From Marthasterias glacialis (taxonomy: Eukaryota; Echinodermata; Asteroidea; Forcipulatida; Asteriidae): 64,000 nucleotides of DNA. The stretch is taken from contig OU452226.1 of NCBI GenBank assembly GCA_911728455.2, positions 19,795,938 to 19,859,937 of the forward strand, in the 5' to 3' direction. The notes under the pieces are model-generated. The model made no database searches. It saw only the letters and a program-made list of their open reading frames with translations, and was not told the DNA's origin. A program made the translations under genes and the position numbers. Shown here in pieces: positions 11,598-33,518 of this stretch; within the stretch, counting starts at the first letter, position 1; every line of letters starts with the position of its first letter.

Positions 11598-12656
11598 GGG
11601 GACACAATCATACACTGCAGCTATCTGTGTAGACTTGATTTCAAGTCCGAGATCGCGGTGATTTGTCCGTATATGCCCCTGCAACATCATCTGACTAGAT
11701 AGCCCGTAGAGACACATGCTATCACCACACTCGACTCACGATCGCATGATCGGAGGTTAAAATTCTCGTGCTCAGGCCACAAGAGGGCGCCATTTCGGGC
11801 AACAATGATTCTGTGTCGGACATGTGCAGCTGATGTCTTTACACCTCATCCTTAGCCAAAGTTGTCAAAGTACCAACACGATTTGTGTTTGGCAGTATGA
11901 CTGTATATACGGGCCTGGTATTTCATCTTTTCATTTTGAGCTTGGGCTTTTAAACAGGAGCAAACACTTTCAAGCCTATTTGTCTCTCTTTGCCCAACAG
12001 TATATAATTTATTGCCTTAAGTTTGTCATACCAATGTAGAACTTCATCTGATGGTGTGACCAAATAAAATGTATGCAGAATGCTGTTGTACAATTTGATG
12101 GAATTGATTCGAAGGTGGTGACTGGTCCCTGAACTCTAATGAGTACTTTCTGTCTGCCTTTGAGACAAACTAAGACCCAACAGATTCCCTTTTTTATAAT
12201 AAGTGAGCACTTTGTTTGCGTCAAGGGTTGGTGAACAGAAAGTAACCAAATTACAACACTCTGTCTAGACAGCCGACTTTTTGTCAGGATTTGTTGTATA
12301 TTTTCTTTGTATCATATTTCACTTTCACTAACCTATAATATAAGTTGGGGAAAGTGACCTCACAAATGTACCGTGATGACCTATTGAACATTCAGAATTC
12401 CTCATTGTGAAAGGACTTGCCGTGTTGAGACCAAGTACTGAAAGAGATTTGTTTGCTCTGGATCTGTGGGTGGTTCTGTTGTCAGATTCTGAGCTTTAAG
12501 TGACATTGGGGAATACGTGCAAGCTGATCATTGCTCCGCCAGGGTCCTTGCGAAGCAGTCGTTTAAAGTAGGAAAGCAAAAACTTTCGCTTAATAGCTAT
12601 CCTAGTTTTTATTTGCACTTTTTTTCTTTATGCAGTGATCAAGCCGAAGGAAGACG

Positions 12657-24048
<11,392 letters not shown>

Positions 24049-25438
24049 TCACAGGTGTATCAAGAATGGAATGGACATATAGACTCTGATCAACTCTGAC
24101 TGAAAACCCCCCAACGGTTTAAAATTAGTTGAACAAAATTAAAAAAAAAAAAAAATAGTAGATATAGAGAAGATATATTTTTCTAGTCCATTTATATGCG
24201 AGCGTTGCTAGTCCATTTTTGTTCAGTTGAGATTTTTCAATGCTTTTTTGTGTTGTTTTTGTAGAACGAAATTTATGCTGAGATAAAAATTTACTGAATC
24301 AGGATTACAGATGTATAAAATATCACAAACTGATTGAAAAACTGACAAGTGAGAAGTGAAAAGTGTGAATTAAAGGGTTGCAGATACCTGAAAGGCAAGA
24401 CGTCTATAGCTCTAGTATACACCATGTACTGGACGCACCCAACTGGATTCACAAAACTCCTGCAAGAACCGTCAACATGTTATTCGTGGCCTAGAAAAGT
24501 TACCACTTTCTGTTTGGGAAAGCAAGTGTGTTGGGGTCATCTTGTGAGTTCCACGGGCTAGATTCAACATTATTGAAACCCCACAGTCACCACAGTAATG
24601 CTGACTTATCATGTTTTGGCAAGAGAGAGAGAGCAAAAAGAACACATGAAAACAAAATTATCAAAATTCTACCCAACAAGTACATAACGCTTGAGCGCAC
24701 AAACGTGCAGTTTTCAATGAAAGTGTTTTTGATTTTGTTTTGCTTTCTGTCTGCTGTCGTAAAACGACCTGAAATGATTTGAACCTGAGTGAAGTAATTG
24801 TTGTTGGCTGGGATGTTAACAATAGCCATTCAGAGTTGAGGGATTGGTATTGGCTGCAAGGTAATAACCCCAGATGTTGTTTTTATCGGTCCGATTCTAA
24901 TGTCAGTGTTAGCAAAATCGGCAAGTCATCAGTTCTGCCCGTTCAATTGTGGATATTTTCTATGTAACGCCTTTATTGTGTTGTAGGCTGCAAACCTCAT
25001 TCGCTTATCACAATCTGCCCACGGGGATACCAATATTATGTTGTGTTTTATTTATTTTTTTATTTTATAAGGGTCTTTCAAGTTCGCAGTTTATGACAGG
25101 ATTTTATTGATACTGAAATACAAGAAATCATGATGTTATTGAATATATGTTTATATTTTTGCGGGGGAAGTGATTTTTTTCCGAGTCATGGAAGACTTGT
25201 TTGTTGTTTTTGTTTTCTACAACACGATGTAGAATAGCTGAGAAATTCCTTTATTGTATGGTATACAGTGTTTATGTTATACTCTTTAATTCAAGGGACG
25301 CTTCAGTCACCTGGGACGCTTCAGTTGTGGGTCAGAATTGACCCGGAGAAAGGTCCTAGTGGACAGCATGACCCTTTTCTGGGTGTGCACTTCAGAATCT
25401 GTGTCAACCAAGGATCTGGGTCAGTAATATGTTGTTTC

Positions 25439-25945
25439 CAAAGATTATAGAGCGCCGAAGGCGCGAAATGGGGAACTGGATCTCTGTTATTATATTTTTC
25501 TGGTAATGAAACCAAGGGACCCTCAAAAGTGACTTGCACTGTGACCTGTAGGCATGAAGATACCTGTGTAGAGAAGAAATGTCAGTTTTAGATGTGGGAG
25601 GAAAACCCCAAATAGGGAAAACCCACGGTATGAGGTATAGGGACTGAAAATCCAATCCACATGCAAGGCTCCAGTCCGGGATTGGAACCGGGGTCCACAG
25701 AGGCGAAAGGCAGGGAAAGAAACCACTGAGCCAACCTGAATGTTGTTGGAACGTGAAATATATGCATGGGCGCCATTTCAGCGAGTGAATGGTTTGTTGC
25801 CCATTGATAGCAATGGTCATTGTCTGCACTGATTTTGTTTCAAAGGAGTTACTCACTGAAATGGCGTCCAATGGGAGTTCACATTTCAGGCTGAGTCCCC
25901 CCCCCCCCCCCCATCTTACGCCTTCGGCGCTTTATAGTCTTTGGT
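25439..25945. mobile_element. Palindromic MITE, 'AGAGCGCCG(T/A)AGGCGC' family, copy 1, with nested SINE
   Basis: Ends 'CCAAAGATTATAGAGCGCCG' and the inverse 'CGGCGCTTTATAGTCTTTGG'. The body ('GGGCGCCATTTC', 'CCCATTGATAGCAATGGTCA') matches the inverted copy at 61392-61648. About 260 bp (25486-25745) is additional to that copy and is SINE-like, so it was inserted later. A poly-C run lies at about 25897-25912. Confidence 0.8.
25486..25745 (-). mobile_element. tRNA-like SINE nested in the MITE
   Basis: Read on the minus strand it begins 'GGTTGGCTCAGTGGTTTC' (A box) and 'GGTTCCAATCCCGG' (B box), then a body that ends near 'GGTTTCATTACCAGAAA'. The body end also occurs at about 60295-60375 ('TTTCTGGTAATGAAACCAAG'), attached there to a family A fragment. 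Confidence 0.65.
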
Positions 25946-26028
25946 TTCTACTCAGATTCCGGGTCACCTGGAAATTGGTATGGCCCCGGCGTACCATCAT
26001 GACCATGTACCAAGTCTTCTCCGGGGTA

Positions 26029-26162
26029 GTCTATGGCCGTTTACGAAATAACGGCTTGGGCCTGGGCTCCGTCCGCCTGCTTGAATCCCCGTCAGGAAAG
26101 TACACGTTTTCAAAATAACTGACAGAGCCTAAGCCCAAGCCCAAGCCGTGGTTTAGTAAACG
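26029..26162. mobile_element. MITE, 'AACGGCTTGGGCC' family, copy 1
   Basis: 'CGTTTACGAAATAACGGCTT' at the left mirrors 'AAGCCGTGGTTTAGTAAACG' at the right with few mismatches. Related copies built of 'GGCTTxGGCTTAGG' words are at 35051-35182 and 43124-43261. Non-coding, 134 bp. Confidence 0.7.
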
Positions 26163-27121
26163 ATATATGACCCGGGCTAATAGAGGTTCGAGTGTACACT
26201 GGTCGCACTTTGAAATCTGTAATAGTCATTGAATAGCTTGCATCGCCTTAATACAGGAAACAGAAGCTCCCTGATACAAAAACAAACATACATGTATAGA
26301 CATTGATTCTAACCCAAAAGATCAACGCTGCGCAGTGTGGCAGATTGAGTTGAGAGAGAAAGGGAGATGGAGAGGGTTCGGGGAGGGCAGATCTGACGCG
26401 CTATCCTGACACAAAAATCCGCGCCTTCTTACTTGATCTCACACGTACACAAGCAGTTGTGACCCGGTACCCGACCCCTGCAATGACACCGCTCCTAACT
26501 GAAAAGCGTTCGTTTGTCCCAATATGCTTTACCATGTTAAGAATAGGGTGTGTGGTTGTTGAAGTAATTTTTTATGAAACAGTGTCAAATGCGTATCTGC
26601 ATGTATGTGTGTTTTGTATTTTAGTTTAGGATGTTGAATGTGCTAATGATGAGTTGTATTCCCTAAGCTTTGCCTTTAGAAAGAGATTTATAATAAAAAA
26701 ATATCATATCGAGATCGAGTTATTATCATTTGGTGTTAATCTGTTAATAAATACACATGATGTGTTTACTGTGGCGCTGTTCTAAAGACCAACAGACCTT
26801 TATCACACTGCAGCCATCTTTGTCAGATTCCCTGTATACCCAATGACACTGATAGGTGTAATTCTCAATGTATAAAAAGGAACCAGATTATTTTCCCCTT
26901 CCAGCCTCAGTTTGGTTACATTGGTTTGAATGGAAGAAAAAACAAGATGACTGCACCATGATAAAAGTCTTTACTGCGACATGTGAAACCCAGGGAATTC
27001 CGATACAGCATCCACATTGAGTGGCCCTGTGTTGACTTTCGTAAAAAGACAAGACATAACAGTTTTGTGTAAAAAAGTTGTTTGTGTAAACGATTCCCCT
27101 TCACCGTTGATTGCCACTCTA

Positions 27122-27361
27122 CACTCTAAAAAAAAAAACTCCCGGGTCAGAGGTGACCCGGATTCGGGCCCCGTGGGGGCCTGTGCCACACAGTGACCCG
27201 AAATCCGTGCCAAAATGACCCATAAATGGGTCAAACTGACGCAGAATCTAAGTTGAAATTTCATTTGTTTACCAGTTTCTTGATAAGCCTGACCCCAAAT
27301 TTGGGCCAGACCCCAGTACCCAGAATCTGGGTCAATTCTGACCCGGGATTTTGTTAGAGTG
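27122..27361. mobile_element. MITE with 'CACTCTAA...CCCGGGTCAG' inverted ends
   Basis: The left end is 'CACTCTAA' plus poly-A then 'CTCCCGGGTCAG'; the right end is 'CTGACCCGGGATTTTGTTAG' and 'AGTG'. Internal 'GGGTCA' and 'TGACCC' words alternate. A shorter relative with the same words lies at about 25310-25432. Confidence 0.7.
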
Positions 27362-27524
27362 CAAGCGATATACGTAACCTTACATCGCAAACATTACCCA
27401 GGCTACAATGATTGCCCTCGGCTGCGATTCGTTCAACTTTGGGGGAAAACTGGCTCATGGCTCGTAGCAAGATAGGCTTCATACACGTTGTGTGTGATTA
27501 ATAATTGTGGAGAACATTTGGAAA

Positions 27525-27556
<32 letters not shown>

Positions 27557-27685
27557 GTAATAATAATTTTTAATGCGCCCTGCGGCAATGATCACTAAGC
27601 GCAGAAAAACGATACCCAAATTCACACTTGGAAGTAAAAGATAGAGGAAAAAAGACTTATCACCAGGCCAGTACCCAGACCCCAC

Positions 27686-28070
27686 TCTCTTAATGTAAAA
27701 GAGTGAAAAAATCATTCTCTTGCCCGAGTGGTGGTGTAATTTTCACTCTTTTTAGAGTGCAATTATCTCTAGTTTGCTCTTTTAGAGTGAAATTTGAGTG
27801 AACTTCACTCTGAATCGAGTGAAAAAGAAAATATTTCCACTCTAAAAAGAGTTGTCCGCCATACCACTCTTTTAAAAGAGCCATATGGCGGACAAGTCTC
27901 TTTAGAGTGGAAACATTTTGTTTTTCCCTCGATTCAGAATCAGAGTGAAGTTTACTCAAATTTCACTCTAAAAGAGCAAACTACAGATAATTGCACTCTA
28001 AAAGAGAGTGACAATTACACCACCACTCGGGCAAGAGAGTGATATTTTCACTCTTTTACATTAAGAGAGA
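27686..28070. mobile_element. 385-bp palindromic MITE, 'CTCTTAATGTAAAAGAGTG' family, copy 1
   Basis: Both ends are 'CTCTCTTAATGTAAAAGAGT' in inverted orientation, and the two halves mirror each other along their length around a ~20-bp centre ('CCACTCTTTTAAAAGAG'). As a result similar open frames are read from both strands (27690-27959 minus, 27794-28042 plus); these are products of the symmetry, not genes. Shorter copies with the same ends and the 'GTCCGCCAT' core lie at 56875-57118 and 59421-59660. Confidence 0.88.
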
Positions 28071-28289
28071 TGGGGATAAACCTATCATGCTATTGGAACT
28101 ATTTATTTTCCTAACCAATTTGCCTGCCTGGGTTCCTCTGATCAAAAACCCACTCTTAGCGTCATTAACCACAACCCTGTCACGCAACATCCATCGTCCG
28201 ATGTCCCAAATACAGTTCTCCTTAAAACACTAACAGCAGCTTCACAAGTTAGGGGGTCATGTCTGAAAGATATATAGGGGCCTCCCGCT

Positions 28290-28985
28290 GAGTGTCACCG
28301 GCATAACAATAAACATCGGGCGAATTTGACGCTCGATGACGTCAAACAATTTAGAGGTGCGTTATTTATACAAGAAATAAAAATGTTCCTAAGCAGGAAC
28401 TTATGAGCAACACCACAGTTGATGTTGAACTTTATCTGATCGTGCCTTGAATAGGTATACGTTGACTTTTGTCCGACAAAATAAGATGAAAACCAGTCGA
28501 GGGACTTGTACTGCAAGATAGTCCAATTTTAGCCTGCCGACGTTTCGGTAAAATGACGCGGTCGACAGTATCAAAAGCTGCACTGAGGTCTAACAAGCAA
28601 AATAACAAGCTGGGAATTCATCCCCATCAATAACAATTTTTTGATTTTTTTTTATGAGAGCCGTCTGTGCTGTTTCCGGTAGGATGATTGGAAAATCAGA
28701 AACATGGAATGCTTGACATGTGACGATAAAGTTGGTCACAAACTGCCCTCTCAGTTAATTTAGAAAAAAAATGTAGGTTACTAATTGGTCGGTAGTTTTC
28801 CCACTTCATTTCGAGGTTGTCGTTTTTTAATAAAGAACAGATCAAAGCTTCTTTCCAGTCGTCAGGAAAATGTGCAGATACTAAGGATGATTGTATGATG
28901 TTAGTGAGCAACGGAAGTAAAACATCGAGGCTCTCGCCAACAAGGTTAGTAGGCGTAGGATCAAGCGCATGATGATCTCTTTGCA
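28290..28985 (-). pseudogene. Fragment of a CR1/Rex1-like LINE reverse transcriptase
   Basis: The minus strand reads 'LDPTPTNLVGESLDVLLPLL', then 'FPDDWKEALICSLLKND' and 'WENYRPISNLHFFSKLTER' (28696-28985). A frameshifted continuation has 'WFSSYFVGQKS' and 'NINCGVAHKF' (about 28295-28520), a worn version of the motif region ahead of the catalytic box. These are standard non-LTR RT landmarks of APE-type elements. No YADD box is retained and frames are broken. The clade is a guess. Confidence 0.75.
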
Positions 28986-31019
28986 GAATTCACAAGCTGT
29001 TTTACCCGTTACTCGGTTCATCATCATCATCATCATTGCGCGGCTGAGGGCCGGAGCATTGACGAGCACCATCGGCCACAAGGCCTTTCCTTTCATTAGG
29101 AATGGCAGATCTGCCATTTCCGCATCAAGGTTTTTCACAAATTTTGTGTAAATCTTCCTTGGTTCCCCCTGTTTTTCTTTCCGTGGGTGGGTGTCCACAA
29201 GACGAATCTAGACACTGGTTCTCCAGTGACGGTATTATAAGCAGTGTCCAGCTAGTTGAAGGCGGCTCTAGACTATGCTACCATACAGTTCTTTAATGGT
29301 CATTAACTCGCTCCAGTGGACATGTAGAAATTTCCTTGCATTCTTGAATGTACAGTTCCCATCAAGCTTCTGGTATAAAAAAATCAAACAAGATGTCACT
29401 GGACATTGTTTCAGGGGTGAAATAGAATGTTCTGTCAACCGTGGCTGAAACTTCTAACTCATCAAGTTAAGCATGCATATCAGATCTTTTCTTCACAAAA
29501 AAGCTACCCATATCATTTTGCAGGAAACACTTTATCTTTGAATGGTGGAAAAATTGCAGAATATTGTTTAGAAAAAAGGTAACCTTGTTTCTTGAAATCT
29601 AAACATCAGAGGCCATGTTACTTTGTCGCAACTTCTTTTCTACACGTCTCCCCATCCTTTATGCTGAGTTGATTTCTTGATTAAAAACCATGGAGGTACG
29701 GTAGCCGGGGCGCGCGTAGCCGGGGCCTTAAGGTGACCACCTTAGAATTCATCTGGGCACGATGTGTTGCATCAGGCAACCCACTCAGCTAATGTAGTTT
29801 TGTAACATTGGTCTTCGAGACCTTGAAGAATGTCCATGCACAGCCTGGAAGAGACCAAGTCACTTTGCAAGCAGTCAACGTTAATGGATTCATATCCCTT
29901 TGAAAAATATGTTTAACAGAAAAATAATTTTTTTTTGTTTCAAAGTTGCATAACAGCAGAAAAATGACTCAGAGAAAATGGTGTAGTGTTGGAGGGCTGT
30001 TAAGAACTATCTCCGACTTCAGAAAACCAGAAAAACATCAAAAATTTCCACAAAGAAGCACAAAAAATCACAAAACACGTCAACAACAAATCAAAAAACC
30101 AATGGCAAAATCAGGAAATAGATAGAAAGGATTTAAAAATTCAACCAGCAGCAGAGAAAATTGTGGCAGCTCCAGAACAGCGCCCTCTATAATTAATATT
30201 CTTTTTTACCTGCCTGGCTCGGGGAACTGGAGTACGGAAATCATTTCCATTCCCACCAGGAATGTTATCAAAGTATTCTACAACATTCAAATAAGTTTGA
30301 AATGTTACTTTCATTAATTTTATTTATTTGAATTTAATTGTTTATTTATTTTATTTTATTTATTTTTGGTCGATTTAGATTTATTCTGATTTATGCACTA
30401 AGAAGGTAAAACATATCAGTACCAGAACAAAATTACATTGATCCTTAATACTAAAAGAAGACATATTCTAAAAGATGGACGGAATGCTGTTGGTCCATTC
30501 TAATGAATCACACTCTCGTGTAAACTTATCATGTTTTTTTTTTTTATTAAAGCATGTAAACAAAGCAAACTATAATTTGTTTATGTCTGGTTTTCGGGTT
30601 CGGGCAACGCTGGGAACACCTCTTGTTTGTCGGGTTGTTTTTCTTCTCCTTCTCCCCGCGATTGTCCGCCTTCATTAGGTGCTGAATTACGTTAAATCAA
30701 AATTTATTATTTCAAACAAAATCACAACTCCCGAAAGTACATGATGGGGATTATCTGGGTGTGGTAGTTCATCTATGCAAAGCCACAGACCTGCTGTAAC
30801 CATGACGCAAAATAAGGTGTTGTAACGGTACTGATTAGTGATTTGTAGCGGGGAATGATTAGCACCTTAGACAGCGGTGCAGGAAATGCCACTGGGGGAT
30901 AGCGATCAGGGGCATCGCTTTTCAGTGGTGGTTGTGGTAGGGGGGGGGGGGGCATGTACCATGTTGTTTAATGAATTACATGAATCAACATACTTTGTTA
31001 GGGACACCTGGGGAGAGGG

Positions 31020-31172
31020 CTTTGTTTGTTTGTTTGTTTGTTTGTTTGTTTGTTTGTTTGTTTGTTTGTTTGTTTGTTGGGTGGTTGGGTTGTTTGTTTG
31101 TTTGTTTGTTTGTTTGTTTGTTTGTTTGTTTTTTGTTTGTTTGTTTGTTTGTTTGTTTGTTTGTTTGTTTGT
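31020..31172. repeat. (TTTG)n microsatellite
   Basis: About 37 TTTG units with two short interruptions (near 31078-31090 and 31130). It yields Phe-Val-Cys-Leu and Lys-Gln-Thr-Asn repeat frames that are not genes. A G-rich run lies just upstream at about 30940-30951. Confidence 0.95.
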
Positions 31173-31649
31173 TATTGGGGGAGCCCCACCCCCTCCCCCG
31201 ACTACGCCGCTGACCGTAGATATCTGATCTCGGAAAGACGTTTGTCGTAGACTTTGCCGTATCACGGAAAATTAGGTCTTTCCGACCCTGATATCTTTAT
31301 CTCGGAAAGGCATCTTTCAAAAAAGGCATCTTTGACGTCTTTCCGACATAGGCCTTCAGGGAGGGGAAGACATGAAGAAATTGCTGCTCTTGTTTTAAAA
31401 ACCAACATTTATTTACACAGTGGCCTTTTTGTTTCGTTTAGAATTAAAACCATAAAATATGTTATTAAAAAAATGGTAATACACGATTGAAGCCTGGCCT
31501 CTGCTTGTCTTACCCGTTATGGGGATAGAAAAAAAAAATGAATCGATAATGAACTATCACAACCTCGATTTAATGTAGTCGACCCCCGTACTCGTAAATG
31601 AACATTTATTTTTTTCTATCTGGTTACAAGGTGTTGACTACTGAGTTCG

Positions 31650-31853
31650 AACAAAATGGCGCGCTTGCTGTGTTGATTCTTGACGATTGATGATGGTTGG
31701 TATTGACTATTGTGTTGTTTACTTTCAAGTGTTTAGTGAACTGCTAGTGCTAGTGCTTGAGTGATTGTGTGTTGTTTATACATACCAGCCTGTATGTACT
31801 ATTACATACTAGTACGGTGGATATTTAGATAAAGTACGTGAGACGAATGGTTG
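31650..31853 (+). promoter_or_regulatory. Candidate promoter / first non-coding exon of CENPJ
   Basis: The first coding exon of CENPJ is preceded by an acceptor (CTGCAG ending at 33490), so at least one upstream exon exists. The best donor I see is 'GGTTG|GTAAGT' at about 31853, after a stretch containing 'AAAATGGCGCGCTTGC'. No TATA box is evident. This is inference and needs transcript data. Confidence 0.3.
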
Positions 31854-32226
31854 GTAAGTAAAAATCGTACTCGTGTCGTGTGTCAATCTTGAAGTCGAAC
31901 ATGGAGGTAGAAAATAGAGGATATGCACAGACATGACAGACGTTTTCCTACCTACAGTAAACTTACGGCCGTTTTGACCTCAGTGAGGGCGCTGCTTGTA
32001 TATATCTCTAGGGGACTCATGACGTCAAACGCATTGGTCTATCTACGGCCAACTTGTGTCTTCATAAGTTCAATGTATGTAGACCCAGTAACGACCGATA
32101 AGTTCAATGGTGATACTGAAAGTCACTAGTTTACTGATTATATATTATTATCCGCCAGTCTCCGTTGCACTGCATTTCCTCCATCAGGTATATTTAAATA
32201 TAAGAAAAATGTATATTTTTTCACAA

Positions 32227-32755
32227 TGCCATGGCATGGTACTCCTAGAACTATGAGTTTCATTCCGCTATCGTCTCCACGAACCTCATAGAGTGACATG
32301 TACAAAATCCTATTCGAAACCTTCTGCCCTTCACATTTACATCAGTACATGGCTACAGTTCTTTTTTGACCGGAGTTGCAAAATTAACTGGTTTGCTGCT
32401 AATGCGGTGCGCTGGTCCTATGGGCTGGTTCCGCGTACCAGTTAATTTTGCAACTCCGGTTGCTATATTTGTTGCAATACTATTTGAATGGGATCTAAGT
32501 TACGGTAAGAATTTATCACTTTTTAACAACTTTTAGTTTGCGGAGTGGATTTTCTGGACCAGTGCAACGCTCGATGAGAGTTGAAAGAACACATAGAGCC
32601 TAGTTTTGGCGAGATCTGATTTCAAAAAAGAACTGTAGCCATGTAAACGTGAAGGGCAGAAAGTTTCGAATAGGATTTTGTACATGTCACTCTATGAGGT
32701 TCGTGGAGACGATAGCGGAACGAACCTCATAGTTCTAGGAGTAATGGCATGGCAT
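32227..32755. mobile_element. Double hairpin element upstream of CENPJ coding sequence
   Basis: The outer arms 32227-32369 and about 32620-32755 are inverted copies sharing 'ACTCCTAGAACTATGAG', 'CGCTATCGTCTCCACGAACC' and 'CTACAGTTCTTTTTT'. Between them lies a separate hairpin with perfect 24-bp arms (32369-32392 and 32437-32460, 'CCGGAGTTGCAAAATTAACT') around a GC-rich loop. It probably lies in the 5' UTR intron of CENPJ. Confidence 0.8.
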
Positions 32756-33518
32756 GATTTTTTAGGGCCTCTGAATCGCCATTTTTATTACTAATGTCAC
32801 GACTGTTTCCTTACTTGAAAAAAATTTGTATTAACACTGCGGGGATCGCGTGTTCGCTGATGCCCGGAATTGCATTGTTTTGTGCAGTCAATGCAGGATA
32901 CCAGTCAACGAACCCCACAAAGTTCCATTAGTCATGATTGGCCGAGCGCACGCTGTACAATGTTGCCATTGTGGGGGTCATTGACACTACACAGCTGGTA
33001 TCCTGTGTGGTATCCTGTGCGATGAGCGTACAAATCTGTGCGTTTCTATTGCCAAAGTGAAGAATTAAGAAGGACTGGGGCCGGTAGGCCCAAATAACTG
33101 ATTATCGCAGGGTCAGGCAATCCAGTCTTTTCTAAGTCTAATTTGTTGTGGAGAAACATAGGAGAAGAGGATATGTGAGGATTGAGGCCACACGCTAGCC
33201 AAACTGTCTAGTCTGTAAGGGTTAATTCTCAGTTAATTTCTTTGTGTCCATCTAGTGTTACTCCTGTACATGGTTTTTCATTAGGGTTTTTCTTTGGTGT
33301 TTTTTTCTGTGTGGGTGCAGTGCTACGTATGTACATGATTTTTACCGAGTGTCTAATTTTCGAAACTGCATACATGTATATAACCCAAACCATAACGAAT
33401 AAGGAGCAGTTTAAGTTGCTAGGAATGTACTCAGTCAAAGTATGAATTGATTTGAAAGTAGTTGTTATCTGTCTCCATTATCTGCTGCAGGTCACCTCCC
33501 GTTAAATTGCCTCAAGTC

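Larger units (their letters stand above)
8110..12630. other. Shared 5' intergenic region of the two ependymin-related genes
   Basis: About 4.5 kb between the divergent starts. No exon-like ORF with homology was recognised on either strand. It contains a poly-C run (about 9363-9378), a poly-T tract (about 10870-10900) and one dispersed element at 11451-11597. The sequence is otherwise AT-rich and unclassified. Because transcription diverges from here, promoters of both genes should lie within it. Confidence 0.55.
24049..31640. other. Gene-poor interval between the ependymin-related gene and CENPJ
   Basis: About 7.6 kb, repeat-rich, with no supported protein-coding exon apart from LINE relics. 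It should contain the 3' UTR of the ependymin-related gene. No close AATAAA follows the stop at 24048; ATTAAA occurs at 24138 and 24369, and AATAAA only at about 26692 and 26746, so the cleavage site is undetermined. Segments with nothing recognisable are 24100-25300, 26200-26880 and 29300-30960. A 'CAGCCTCAGTTTGGTTACAT' block near 26900-26970 recurs at about 38625-38702. An (AAT)n run lies at 27534-27567. Confidence 0.6.

Noticed and set aside
27690..28042. Two overlapping similar small proteins on opposite strands
   Set aside because: They are the two readings of one palindromic MITE; no start context, splice sites or family match.
30906..31265. Repeat-rich ORFs on both strands
   Set aside because: Generated by the (TTTG)n microsatellite; stop-free in several frames simply because the repeat lacks stops.
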